A stretch of DNA of 64,000 bases from assembly GCA_910587395.1 (NCBI GenBank), contig CAJULJ010000006.1, forward strand, positions 17,421 to 81,420, given 5' to 3'. Under the pieces are notes generated by a model. The model searched no databases and was not told where the DNA came from. It saw only the letters and a list, made by a program, of their open reading frames with translations. Below, one piece after another: positions 43,990-52,085 of the stretch (positions are counted from its first letter, which is position 1; each line of letters starts with the position of its first letter). The translations under genes and the position numbers were made by a program. This DNA comes from an uncultured Oscillospiraceae bacterium (GTDB taxonomy: Bacteria > Bacillota > Clostridia > Oscillospirales > Oscillospiraceae).

Positions 43990-45054
43990 CTAGCTGGAAG
44001 TCTGGCGCATATTTTGATTCACTGTGTCTCGGATTGCGTCCATCGCGTCCGGACGCCACCCCAGCCGCTCCACCTTCGCGGCGTCCAGCACCATCCGGCT
44101 TGATTTGGAATACCCCTTCGCCTCCACGCCGCTGGGCTGAGCGCAAACCACACGGCAGCCTCCCGCTTCGGCGGCCCTCTCCGAGAATTCCCGAATCGTC
44201 ATCTGATACCGCTTATCCGCAATGTTATATGCCTCGCCGCACGCGCCGTCCTTCAGCACCAGCAGCAGCGCCTTCACCGCGTCAACCACATAGCAGTGGG
44301 ACCGCTCCAGCTCTCCCGCGCTTTTCATGACAATATCCTGCCCCGCCGCCGCCTGACGCAGGAATTCGGACGCCGCGCGGCTGTCCCGGTCCGTCATGGT
44401 GGGTCCAAACAGGTGGCAGGGCCGGGCAATCACCGCATCCACGCCATATTGGCTGATGTAGCTCCGGCACAGCACTTCCGCCGCGCGCTTTCCCTCCGGA
44501 TAGCAGGAGCGGGGGCTGGACAGATCCAGCGCGCCGCAGTACTCTTCCGTAAAATCATCCATATTGGCATTGGGCTGGCCGTACACCTCTCCTGAGGACA
44601 CAAACAAAAACCGCTTCATTCCGCAAGACATGCCGTAGTCCAGCAGGTTTTTTGTCCCCAGCACATTGGCCAGCAATGTGCCCACGGGGTCCTTCACCAT
44701 GCTCACCGGGTCCGCGTTGCTGGCCGCGTGGATTATGTAATCCACCCGCTCGGGCAGACCGCTCAGCGGCAGGCAGATATCCTGCGCGCAAAAGGAAAAG
44801 TGCCCGTCATCCCAGACCGCCGCCAGCCTTTTCCGCGCGGCATCCTCGTTCCGGCTGACCGCGGCGATATGACACGGCTCGGACTGTTTCCGGTTCCAGA
44901 CGCTGAGCGCATCCACCAGGCAGCTGCCCAGCATCCCGGACGCGCCGGTAATCAGCACCGTCCCGCCCTGAAGGAACCTCAGGTCAACACCGGCGCACAT
45001 CCGCTCCAGCGCCCGACGATAGAGCTTGGATTCCAACAACGGATACATCTGCAA
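43990..45054 (-). CDS. NAD(P)-dependent extended SDR, locus B
   Basis: 354 residues. NAD loop TVLITGASGMLGSCLVDAL, HAASNADP, catalytic FVSSGEVYGQ and the YPEGKRAAE Tyr-Lys pair identify an extended SDR of the dTDP-glucose dehydratase/UDP-xylose synthase group. It comes five bases after the cytidylyltransferase gene, which itself follows an AraD-type epimerase. In this module it takes the place that a TarJ-like dehydrogenase has in locus A, so it may act on a CDP-activated sugar or its precursor; this is inference. Confidence 0.72.
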   Translation of the reverse strand: MQMYPLLESKLYRRALERMCAGVDLRFLQGGTVLITGASGMLGSCLVDALSVWNRKQSEPCHIAAVSRNEDAARKRLAAVWDDGHFSFCAQDICLPLSGLPERVDYIIHAASNADPVSMVKDPVGTLLANVLGTKNLLDYGMSCGMKRFLFVSSGEVYGQPNANMDDFTEEYCGALDLSSPRSCYPEGKRAAEVLCRSYISQYGVDAVIARPCHLFGPTMTDRDSRAASEFLRQAAAGQDIVMKSAGELERSHCYVVDAVKALLLVLKDGACGEAYNIADKRYQMTIREFSERAAEAGGCRVVCAQPSGVEAKGYSKSSRMVLDAAKVERLGWRPDAMDAIRDTVNQNMRQTSS

Positions 45055-45059
45055 TCCCC

Positions 45060-45767
45060 CTATCGCTCTCCATGCTCCCGGATGGCCAGGAGCGCCTTGA
45101 AGATCTTCAGATCATCCGGCGTGGTCAGCTTGATGTTGGTCTCTGCGCCGATGGAAAAATGAACCGCCTCACCCAGCTCGATCATCATGGTACAGCTTGC
45201 CACGGAGTTGGTAATTCCCAATTCAAGCGCTTTGCGGTGGGCATCGGCCAGCCTCCGGATGGAAAACGCCTGGGGCGTCTGGGTGATGGCGAGCTGGTCC
45301 CGCAGCACCACTTCCTTGGAGCTTTCCCCCTCCCCCCGCCGCAGCACCACCGTATTGCACGGGGTCACCACAATGGCGGAGCCGTACTGCCTGCACTGCA
45401 CGATGCAGTCTGAAATAATCTCGTGGGACACCATGGGCCGGATGGCGTCGTGGACCAGAATGATATCCTCCCCGCCATACCGCCGCTCCGCCTCGAATAC
45501 GCCGTTGCGGATGGAGCCCTGTCCGTTTTCTCCGCCGGAAACGATCCAATCCAGCTTGTCGATTTGATACTGCCGGGCATAGGCCCGGAGAATATCGTGC
45601 CAGCCGTCCAGACAGACCACGCCGATTTTGTCAATGTCCGGGTGGGACTGGAATGCCTCCAGCGTATAGATGATCACCGGCTTGTCGTTCACATTCAGAA
45701 ACTGCTTGGGAATCTCCTGCTGCATCCGCCGGCCGCTTCCGCCCGCAATAATCAACGCGATATTCAT
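45060..45767 (-). CDS. IspD/TarI-type cytidylyltransferase (module B)
   Basis: 235 residues. IALIIAGGSGRRMQQEIPKQF, IILVHDAIRPMVS and a C-terminal NIKLTTPDDLKI are IspD/TarI features. It is different enough from the module A protein not to be a recent duplicate. Substrate probably a pentose- or pentitol-phosphate from the neighbouring L-ribulose-5-phosphate epimerase-like enzyme. Housekeeping IspD is possible but unlikely in this location. Confidence 0.78.
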   Translation of the reverse strand: MNIALIIAGGSGRRMQQEIPKQFLNVNDKPVIIYTLEAFQSHPDIDKIGVVCLDGWHDILRAYARQYQIDKLDWIVSGGENGQGSIRNGVFEAERRYGGEDIILVHDAIRPMVSHEIISDCIVQCRQYGSAIVVTPCNTVVLRRGEGESSKEVVLRDQLAITQTPQAFSIRRLADAHRKALELGITNSVASCTMMIELGEAVHFSIGAETNIKLTTPDDLKIFKALLAIREHGER

Positions 45768-45782
45768 GTCCCCGCACCTTCC

Positions 45783-46481
45783 TCAGAAAAGCTGCCCATA
45801 GTAGGCCTCCCTCCCGTGCTTGCGGCAGAAATGCCTGCTCAGCAGCTCGTCCATCACAGGCGGCGGCGCGCCCCCACACAAAAGGGTGGTGTGCCATGCC
45901 ATATCCGCCACTTCCTCCAGCGTCACGGCCACCTCCACCGCCCTTTGGGGCGTTTCCCCCCAGGCGAAGGGGCCGTGGCTGCGCACAAGAACGGCCCCGC
46001 TGGAGCGCACCTTTTGCTTCCGGAGCGTCTCCGCCATGACCCGCCCGGTGTTCTGCTCATAATTCGTTTGAATCTCCTCCGCCCGCATTTCCCGGGTGCA
46101 GGGAATCTCGCCCGAAAATTCATCCGCATGGGTTGTCCCCAGCGCCGGAATCTCCCGCCCAGCCTGGGCCCAGACAGCCGCCCATTTGGAGTGGGTATGC
46201 ACAATGCTCCCGATCTGCGGAAATGTACGGTACAGTTCCAAATGGATCTCCGCGTCTACCGAGGGCCGCCGGGTCCCCTCAATCACCTGACCCGTGCCCA
46301 AATCAACCGCCACCATATCCTCCGCCGTCATTCCCTCGTAGGGCAGTCCGGACGGCTTGATGACCATAACGTTGCGCTCCCGGTCCACGCCGGACACGTT
46401 GCCCCAGGTGAGACGGACCAGGCCATATGCCGGAAGCAGCCGGTTGGCCTGGCATACGGCTTCCTTCAAATTCTTCAGCAT
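45783..46481 (-). CDS. L-ribulose-5-phosphate 4-epimerase/class II aldolase family protein
   Basis: 232 residues. LTWGNVSGVDRE, the SIVHTHSKWAAVWAQAGR metal-binding histidines, THADEF and LVRSHGPFAWG follow AraD/UlaF-type epimerases of the class II aldolase family. They interconvert L-ribulose and D-xylulose 5-phosphate. It lies directly before the cytidylyltransferase and after the APS-kinase-like gene, parallel to the ribulose-phosphate epimerase in locus A. Confidence 0.82.
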   Translation of the reverse strand: MLKNLKEAVCQANRLLPAYGLVRLTWGNVSGVDRERNVMVIKPSGLPYEGMTAEDMVAVDLGTGQVIEGTRRPSVDAEIHLELYRTFPQIGSIVHTHSKWAAVWAQAGREIPALGTTHADEFSGEIPCTREMRAEEIQTNYEQNTGRVMAETLRKQKVRSSGAVLVRSHGPFAWGETPQRAVEVAVTLEEVADMAWHTTLLCGGAPPPVMDELLSRHFCRKHGREAYYGQLF

Positions 46482-46523
46482 TCCGCCTCTGCGCCTCCTT
46501 TTTGCGGGCGGTCAACCATCAAA

Positions 46524-47024
46524 TCAAAGCAGAACCCTTTGTAGGCGGTCCACAATCTCCTGCGGTCGCTCCTCGCCATTGTTTTCCACCACCACATCCG
46601 AGTTCCGCGGTTCGTCATAGGGCAGGTCCACCCCCACAACCTCTTTCCGGCCTGTGGTATACAGCCCCTTCTGATCCCGGCGGTAGAGCGTTTCCCGGGT
46701 CACTTTAATGTAAATTTCCCTGTAGTTCTCAATATTTTCGCGGTTCCAGGCGCGTATCTCATCATACATGGCGATGCTGCACACCACCACATCAATGCCC
46801 TGCTCCGCCAATTCCCGCCACAGGCGGAATCCCCGCCGCGCGGCGTCCTTCCGGGCTTCGGTGGAATATCCGGACCGGCCGAAAATACTGCGTGTCTGGT
46901 CGCCGTCCGCCAGGAAAACATTGCTTTTCCGTTCCCGCAGCTTCTGGTAAAACAGCCCGCCGATGGTGGTTTTGCCCGCGCCGGCCAAGCCGGTGAAAAA
47001 GTATACCGTTCCCTTTTCCATCAT
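46524..47024 (-). CDS. Adenylyl-sulfate (APS) kinase-like protein, module B
   Basis: 166 residues. P-loop TGLAGAGKTT, ADGDQTR, KGLYTTG and GVDLPYDEP motifs as in the paralogue at 12087-12629, from which it differs mainly by a shorter loop after DGDQTR. The start ATGATG overlaps the stop of the small helical gene. Inferred to provide PAPS for the sulfotransferase-like protein encoded two genes upstream; ATP sulfurylase is not present locally. Confidence 0.82.
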   Translation of the reverse strand: MMEKGTVYFFTGLAGAGKTTIGGLFYQKLRERKSNVFLADGDQTRSIFGRSGYSTEARKDAARRGFRLWRELAEQGIDVVVCSIAMYDEIRAWNRENIENYREIYIKVTRETLYRRDQKGLYTTGRKEVVGVDLPYDEPRNSDVVVENNGEERPQEIVDRLQRVLL

Positions 47025-47212
47025 TCTGCCCTTCTCCCTCTCTCATATCGTTGGGCCGTCTCGTCCAGAAGCCCGCGTAAAACCTCAAAGCCCTTTTGCA
47101 AATCCCTGCGCTGCTTGTCGCCGCATCCGTCCCCGGCGGAGCGCACCGCCAGTTCCAGCATCCGCTCCAGCAGATACTCCATCTCGTCCAGCGTCTCGAA
47201 TTCCTGTTCCAT
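47021..47212 (-). CDS. Small helical protein of the flagellin-sulfation module, copy B
   Basis: 63 residues from ATG 47212, directly after the stop of the sulfotransferase-like gene and overlapping the APS-kinase-like start. Charged, wholly helical (LDEMEYLLERMLELAVRSA), with an Arg-rich end. Its conservation with copy A (12644-12829), strongest in the EYLLERMLELA segment, supports a real gene. Function unknown. Confidence 0.65.
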   Translation of the reverse strand: MEQEFETLDEMEYLLERMLELAVRSAGDGCGDKQRRDLQKGFEVLRGLLDETAQRYERGRRAE

Positions 47213-47213
47213 A

Positions 47214-49226
47214 TCAATGGTACAGCGGCCGCTCCAGCAGCGCTTCATCCAGCTTCAGCTTCGGCATCATCCGAAGCGGCTGGCCCCTTTTGTTGACAAA
47301 ACGCAGTCCCTCCAGCAAAATCCTTGCGCTGTTCAGCCGGTTCTCGTCAAACTGCTTCATATAATTTTTCATCAGCTCCCGATAGACCTTTTCCGCCAGC
47401 TCCTCGTCCACCGGCACGCCGTCCTGAGAGACCTCGGCCTCCCGGAAGATTTTTATCTGGGTTTCCTCCATGTAGTGATTGATCGTCACAAAGCCCTCGA
47501 TCAGCTTTTTCACCCGCTCCTCATCCATCGGCGCGCCGTCATAGTAGTGAAAGTCATAGCCGCAGTAAGCGTAGGCATCCCGAAGAAAATACTCGATGAA
47601 GCAGCACTCGTCGCCGTTCATATACATATCATAAGGCCGCTCGATAATATCCGGCTTGAAGCCCGGGGCATATCCGTCGCCGCCCGAATACGGCACGGGC
47701 TTTCCGCTCTCGCTGCAAACCTCCATGCTTTCGGTATATGGCAGATCCAAAAACGCCGCCAGCGCCCGAAACGTGGCCTTCGGATTGAGCTTGCCGTCCT
47801 CCAGGCGCACCAGAACCCCATCCTTGTACAGCCGGTCCTCCGGGTCGATCATGAAGCTGCGGTTCAGCACGCGCTCCATCACCGCGTCGCTCACAACCGT
47901 TTTTGCCGTGCCCTTTTCCTTGTCATCCGCGCTCAGCGATTCCATGTACATGAATCCTACCGTGGCCCCGTGGCTTTGGGTGAACCGGCGCACGGGCGTA
48001 AAGGTCTTGATGTACTTGAAATTGTGAAAAATGGGCGACCGGTGAATCTCATCGTAATTCTCAGCCTCCAGCACCGTGCGGTTGGCGCTGTCCACCCGAA
48101 GCTGATAGACAATATTGCTGAAGTGTGGCTGGAAAAACAGCGCCGGGGCGATGCGGGCATTGGGGTCCATGCAGCACATGGCCTCTTCCTTCCCCAAAAA
48201 GAGCCCCACCAGAATATCCTTGTCCGTCCGGTCCCGCATATGGTACATCTCCATTACCTGCCGGGCGGGCCAGTGAATGGTTTCCAGCGCGCTTTGCATC
48301 GTAGGCGCTTGCTCCAGCGCGGTTCGGACCTCCTTGATCACATTCACCATATTGGACATCATCAAGGAGGGCATGCACAGCAGATTCGGATGCCCGTCGA
48401 ACACCTCGTTGAAGAAGTCGCCGCCGTTGTGGGTGGACAGCTGGGTGTGCCAGATCAGCCGCTTCACCTCGCGGATGCTCACCGGCTTCACCGGATACCG
48501 GCTGTAATCGATCCCAAACCGCTCCTCGAAGTCGATGGGATACTGCCCGATCTCATCCTCAATCAGAAACACCAGCTTCCTGCTCTCCAGCAGCTTGCGC
48601 AGGTTCAGGCACTGGAGGTACGCGCAGAATACTCCCCAGCTCCCGTAATGCAGATAAACATGGTTCTCCCGGCCAACGTCCTCGCTCTTGCGGACGTTAT
48701 CGTTCAGATATTCCAACTCATACTGGGAAAACACGTCCTCCGCCAGAATGGGCTTGTCCAGGTCCTTGAAGAAATTGCGGCCGATCACCTGGTTGCCAAA
48801 GCTGACGAACTCGCCGAACCGCTCCTCCCCCCGGTAAAAGGGGACGTATCCGTTGTGGTCGTCATAGGGGAAAAACCGGATGGGCAGCTCCTCAAAGGGC
48901 ACAAAATCCCTGCGGAACAGGTACGGGTACTTTGCCAGCAGCTTGCAGTTCCGCTCGTACCGGGATTTCATCATTTTGACGTTGGGCTCGTAAAACACCG
49001 CCTCCATCAGCGGCAGGATATCCTCCCGGAACAGCCCCTGATTATACAGCCCGACAAAGCAGCCGTAGGAGACGCGGTAATCCCCGCCGTTTTGCAGGAT
49101 ATACGCCGCGGCCTCCATCTGCTCGATGGGGGCCGCCCCCTGCTGGACCGCCAGCCCATAGGCCCGGACGGCGTCCCCGCTCTGGCCCAGCCCGGCCAGC
49201 TTCCGGGCAATTTCGATGGCTTCCAT
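47214..49226 (-). CDS. Large sulfotransferase-like protein, copy B
   Basis: 670 residues, a full-length paralogue of 12834-14828. Helical repeat-like N-terminus to about 100; conserved FFPYDDHNGY block at 118-127; phosphosulfate-loop-like segment at 259-281 (WHTQLSTHNGGDFFNEVFD); 3'-phosphate-loop-like RRFTQSHG at 413-420; and VLVRLEDGKLNPKATF with AAFLDLPYTES at 471-500, typical of sulfotransferases. The canonical Lys/Arg of the first loop is missing, so catalysis is unproven. It directly follows flagellin 2 and a terminator-like hairpin and precedes an APS-kinase-like gene; I infer sulfation of flagellin or its glycan. Confidence 0.65.
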   Translation of the reverse strand: MEAIEIARKLAGLGQSGDAVRAYGLAVQQGAAPIEQMEAAAYILQNGGDYRVSYGCFVGLYNQGLFREDILPLMEAVFYEPNVKMMKSRYERNCKLLAKYPYLFRRDFVPFEELPIRFFPYDDHNGYVPFYRGEERFGEFVSFGNQVIGRNFFKDLDKPILAEDVFSQYELEYLNDNVRKSEDVGRENHVYLHYGSWGVFCAYLQCLNLRKLLESRKLVFLIEDEIGQYPIDFEERFGIDYSRYPVKPVSIREVKRLIWHTQLSTHNGGDFFNEVFDGHPNLLCMPSLMMSNMVNVIKEVRTALEQAPTMQSALETIHWPARQVMEMYHMRDRTDKDILVGLFLGKEEAMCCMDPNARIAPALFFQPHFSNIVYQLRVDSANRTVLEAENYDEIHRSPIFHNFKYIKTFTPVRRFTQSHGATVGFMYMESLSADDKEKGTAKTVVSDAVMERVLNRSFMIDPEDRLYKDGVLVRLEDGKLNPKATFRALAAFLDLPYTESMEVCSESGKPVPYSGGDGYAPGFKPDIIERPYDMYMNGDECCFIEYFLRDAYAYCGYDFHYYDGAPMDEERVKKLIEGFVTINHYMEETQIKIFREAEVSQDGVPVDEELAEKVYRELMKNYMKQFDENRLNSARILLEGLRFVNKRGQPLRMMPKLKLDEALLERPLYH

Positions 49227-49310
49227 GGTAAATTACTCCCTTCTGTGGCAGTCATGGCGCTTGGGACAGCCGCGGCACGGCGGCGGCTCTCCCCAGCGTC
49301 ACGCGGGCAG

Positions 49311-49345
49311 AAAAAGAGGGGCGGGCAAAGCCCGCCCCCTTTTTT
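49311..49345 (-). terminator. Hairpin terminator/attenuator after flagellin 2
   Basis: A 9-bp GC stem (49318-49326 with 49330-49338, loop AAA) is followed on the minus strand by a U-rich tract (complement of AAAAAGA) and on the plus strand by T6. It is the counterpart of the structure after flagellin 1 and probably lets only a share of transcripts continue into the sulfotransferase-like gene. Confidence 0.8.
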
Positions 49346-49387
49346 GCTGTGAACGGTTTTGCTGTGCCAAAAACAACCCGGCGGGAA

Positions 49388-51316
49388 TTACTGCAGCAGC
49401 TGCAGCACGCCCTGAGGCACCTGGTTGGCCTGAGCCAGCATGGCCTGAGCGGACTGGATCAGGATGTTGTTCTTGGTGTAGGCCATCATCTCGTCGGCCA
49501 CGTCGGTGTCGCGGATGGTGGACTCGGCGTCCTGGATGTTCTCGGTCATGACGCTGAGGTTGTTGATGGTGTGGTCCAGACGGTTCTGGGTGGCGCCCAG
49601 AGTACCGCGCACGTCGGACACCTTGTTGATGGCATCCTTAATGGCCTTCACGGCCTCGGCGGCGCTCTCCTGGTCGGCAATGGAGATCTTGTCCAGGCCC
49701 AGGGAGGAGGTGTGCATGTCGCCGATGGACACGGTCAGCTGGTTGTAGCTGTCCGCAGTGTCGCCGATCTGGAGTGTCAGGCCCTTGGTGGCTTCCTTCG
49801 CCTCAGTGGTGGTGGTGTTGGTCACCTGCATCTTGAAGTTCTGGGCCAGGGACTCCAGGTCCTTAAATGCATACGCAGTGCTGCCCGAGGTAGCAGTGTT
49901 ATCATACGCATTTACGCGCTGAATGGCCAAGCCCTTGGGGAAGCCCTGGCTGCCGTCGCTGACGCCGATCTGGAACTTGGCGGTTGCCTCGTTGCCAGTC
50001 TTCGGATCAATATACTTCAGGTTTACGGTGGAACCGATCGCCTTGCTGATCTTGGTCAGAGCGGTATTCAGGTCGTCATCAACATTCAGCTTCACATAAA
50101 TCTCGCCGTTTTCGGCCTTAGTGCCGTTGGCATTGGTCTTGACGCTGCTGTTGGGACCAACGGCCAGGATGAAGGACTTGGTGCCGATGGCGATCTTGGT
50201 GCCGTCCTTCAGGTCGCTCTCCTTGATCTCGAACACGGTGTTGGCCTTGTTGGCGTCCTCCTTGGCGACGCCTGCGGTGGTGGTGACGGTGCCGACCTTG
50301 ACGGAGTAGTTCCCGTCGATCTCGGTCACATTTCCGGCGGCGCCGTCCTTCAGGCTGATCTGATACTTGGAGTTTCCGGCGCCCTGGAAGGAGACGTTCA
50401 CATCAAAGTTGGAGCGGGCCTCGTCGGCCGTCTTGGGCTCGTCCACCTGGCTGAACTTCAATTCCGTGGCGGTGGCGCCCTGTTCGACCTTCCACTTGAC
50501 GCCGTTGATCTCGACCTGCGCCTTGCTGGCGCTCTTGTCAATGAAGTTCGCGGCATTGCTGATGATGGACTTCGCGACATTGCTGGCCGTGACCTTACCA
50601 TTGCTGGCGGAAACGCCGGAGGCCCCGCTGGTCAGCTTCGTGCCGGCGATATCGATGGTGACGGTGCCCAGAGCCTTGCTGCCGCTCCCCGTGGCGCTGA
50701 AGGTCATGGTGCCCAGGTCAACGGTAAACACGGCCTTGGTAGCGGAGCCGCCCGCGCCGTCCAGAATGGTTTTCTTGCCGGCGACCTCGTAAGCCTTCTC
50801 ACCCTTCTCGGCAATGCTCTTGATGATGCGGTCCATACCGGTGATATCCTCGATGCTGGTCGTGGTGCTGGCCTCGACAGCGTCGGAGATCGCCATGGAG
50901 CCGTCCAGCAGCTGGATGCCGTTGAAGTTGGAGCTGTCGGCGATGCGGTTGATCTCGCTCTTGAGCTGATCGACCTCCTTCTGGAGCTGGAGGCGGTCGG
51001 TCTCGTTGTCATAGGTGCCGTTGGCGGACTGGGTGGCCAGCTCCACCATACGGTTGAGCATGTCGTGAACCTCGGTCAGGGCGCCCTCGGCGGTCTGCAC
51101 CAGGGAGATGCCGTCCTTGGCGTTCTTCTGGGCGGTCTCCAGGCCGGTGATCTGGGCGCGCATCTTCTCGGAAATGGCCAGACCGGCGGCGTCGTCGCCG
51201 GCGCGGTTGATCTTGTAGCCGGAGGAGAGCTTCTCCAGGTTCTTCTTCATCGCGGACACGTTGTTCGTGTAGTTGCGATAGGCGCTCATAGCCATGATAT
51301 TGTGCTGGATCCTCAT
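49388..51316 (-). CDS. fliC: Flagellin 2 (phase-variable flagellin)
   Basis: 642 residues from ATG 51316 behind GAAAGGAAG; the frame six codons longer is rejected by comparison with flagellin 1. N- and C-terminal D0/D1 regions are almost the same as in flagellin 1, with two DNA tracts identical, whereas the central domain (about 150-500) is diverged. It lies downstream of the TnpB-like, guide RNA and CsrA-like genes with no separate promoter recognised, so its transcription probably depends on the invertible sigma-28 promoter at 53373-53400. Its codons 3-8 differ from the guide at two positions. Confidence 0.96.
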   Translation of the reverse strand: MRIQHNIMAMSAYRNYTNNVSAMKKNLEKLSSGYKINRAGDDAAGLAISEKMRAQITGLETAQKNAKDGISLVQTAEGALTEVHDMLNRMVELATQSANGTYDNETDRLQLQKEVDQLKSEINRIADSSNFNGIQLLDGSMAISDAVEASTTTSIEDITGMDRIIKSIAEKGEKAYEVAGKKTILDGAGGSATKAVFTVDLGTMTFSATGSGSKALGTVTIDIAGTKLTSGASGVSASNGKVTASNVAKSIISNAANFIDKSASKAQVEINGVKWKVEQGATATELKFSQVDEPKTADEARSNFDVNVSFQGAGNSKYQISLKDGAAGNVTEIDGNYSVKVGTVTTTAGVAKEDANKANTVFEIKESDLKDGTKIAIGTKSFILAVGPNSSVKTNANGTKAENGEIYVKLNVDDDLNTALTKISKAIGSTVNLKYIDPKTGNEATAKFQIGVSDGSQGFPKGLAIQRVNAYDNTATSGSTAYAFKDLESLAQNFKMQVTNTTTTEAKEATKGLTLQIGDTADSYNQLTVSIGDMHTSSLGLDKISIADQESAAEAVKAIKDAINKVSDVRGTLGATQNRLDHTINNLSVMTENIQDAESTIRDTDVADEMMAYTKNNILIQSAQAMLAQANQVPQGVLQLLQ

Positions 51317-51455
51317 TTTAATGCTTCCTTTCAATAAAATGTTTTAGGGGTGCTGCTGCCGTCGCGCCGGTGCGTCCATGCTCCGGCGCTGGGTGGAGCG
51401 CCGTCGTTCCGGGAGACCGTGGCCACGGCCTCCCGGCCTTTCAGCGCGGGACTAT

Positions 51456-51484
51456 ATTTCAACCGGCCTAGGACCGGATGAAAT
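51456..51484 (-). promoter_or_regulatory. Conserved 29-bp palindrome upstream of flagellin 2
   Basis: Same element as 17031-17059 with one base changed (A for G at 51478): arms ATTTCA/TGAAAT around CCGG, CCTAGG, CCGG. It begins nine bases after the CsrA-like stop and about 140 bases before the flagellin 2 start. Flanking GCGCGGG and TATATTTCAACC are also shared. Role unknown; a leader RNA structure or operator. Confidence 0.6.
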
Positions 51485-51493
51485 CAAAGCAAA

Positions 51494-51841
51494 TCAATCC
51501 GCCGCCTGACTGCGGCTGGGGAAAATGCGGTTCAGCTTCTCCCGGATGCTGCGGGCCTCGGGACTGCCGCCCATCTGCTCCAGCTCCCGGCGCAGCTCGG
51601 CCAGCGCCTGCTTTTTGGCGTGGTCCCAGGGCAGCTGATGGACGCAGCGGGGGGATATTTCCTTCACGCAGGCGGGGCGCTGTCCGCCCTGCCGCTCCAG
51701 CACCTCGCCCCGGACAATGGGAACCTCCCGGGGCGCGTTGATGACGAGATGGACCCGCTCGCCGCTAAGCCTGTCGAATTGGATCACAATATCGCTGCCG
51801 ACGGTGAAATATCCGCCGGGCAGAAGCGTGACGCAAAGCAT
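51494..51841 (-). CDS. csrA: CsrA-like RNA-binding protein with C-terminal extension
   Basis: 115 residues from ATG 51841 (GGAG nine bases before). Residues 1-53 follow CsrA: MLCVTLLPGGYFTVG, SDIVIQF, VHLVINAPREVPIVRGEV, including the RNA-binding arginine of the VPIVR segment. The usual TR near residue 6 is TL, so RNA contacts may differ. Residues 60-115 are an extra, mostly helical tail (KKQALAELRRELEQM) absent from ordinary 60-75 residue CsrA. It lies between the guide RNA and flagellin 2. CsrA controls flagellin translation in Bacillus; here it may repress flagellin 1, flagellin 2 or itself. Confidence 0.8.
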   Translation of the reverse strand: MLCVTLLPGGYFTVGSDIVIQFDRLSGERVHLVINAPREVPIVRGEVLERQGGQRPACVKEISPRCVHQLPWDHAKKQALAELRRELEQMGGSPEARSIREKLNRIFPSRSQAAD

Positions 51842-51864
51842 ACGCACATCTCCACAAGGTGTTC

Positions 51865-51884
51865 CGGCCCCATCCCTTGGGCCG
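51865..51884 (-). promoter_or_regulatory. Hairpin in the csrA leader presenting a CsrA-type GGGA loop
   Basis: Minus-strand RNA forms a 6-bp stem CGGCCC/GGGCCG with the loop AAGGGAUG, 24 bases before the csrA start. GGA-type loops on short stems are the recognition element of CsrA, so autoregulation is possible. Motif inference only. Confidence 0.4.
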
Positions 51885-51898
51885 CGCGAAGCATATTT

Positions 51899-51914
51899 CA
51901 TGATATTATGCTGA
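51899..51914 (-). other. 16-nt guide segment matching flagellin 1
   Basis: Minus strand TCAGCATAATATCATG, immediately after the scaffold tail AGTCCAC. Identical to 16882-16897 in flagellin 1; the next base on each side differs. The aligned flagellin 2 sequence is CCAGCACAATATCATG, mismatched at positions 1 and 7. It lies between the TnpB-like gene and the csrA start, outside both. Confidence 0.8.
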
Positions 51915-52085
51915 GTGGACTGCCCCCGAGGGGCTTCGGGCGATGTCCGCTGGGCGGAGTTGCCCTCATTTTTTCCCACCCGACGGGTGCTGATTGGAGT
52001 GGCAAAAATCCGTTTGTCCATCCAATCAACGCCCGCGCTCATGGGCGCTCACCAGCGTCCCGGCCGGCGATATCAAACAGCGTCA
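51899..52085 (-). ncRNA. Putative omega-RNA-like guide RNA of the TnpB-like protein
   Basis: Starting at the end of the TnpB-like gene the minus-strand RNA can form a series of hairpins: GATTGGA/TCCAATC, CACCC/GGGTG, TCCGC/GCGGA, and a final GCCCC/GGGGC stem followed by AGTCCAC. In IS200/IS605 elements the omega-RNA is made from this place (3' end of tnpB plus downstream sequence), ends in a hairpin with an AGTTCAC-like tail, and carries a roughly 16-nt guide at its 3' end. The 16 nt after AGTCCAC match flagellin 1 exactly. The 5' boundary is unknown and may lie inside the coding sequence. Confidence 0.7.

Noticed and set aside
51899..51914. The flagellin-like 16-mer as a leftover of a third flagellin gene
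   Set aside because: Similarity ends abruptly at exactly 16 nt, no other flagellin codons follow, and it sits at the expected guide position; kept only as an alternative to test.
51842..52042. A longer csrA frame (182 codons) starting at 52042
   Set aside because: The extra 67 codons have no homology, lie across the structured RNA and guide, and the ATG at 51841 has its own ribosome site and the canonical CsrA start.
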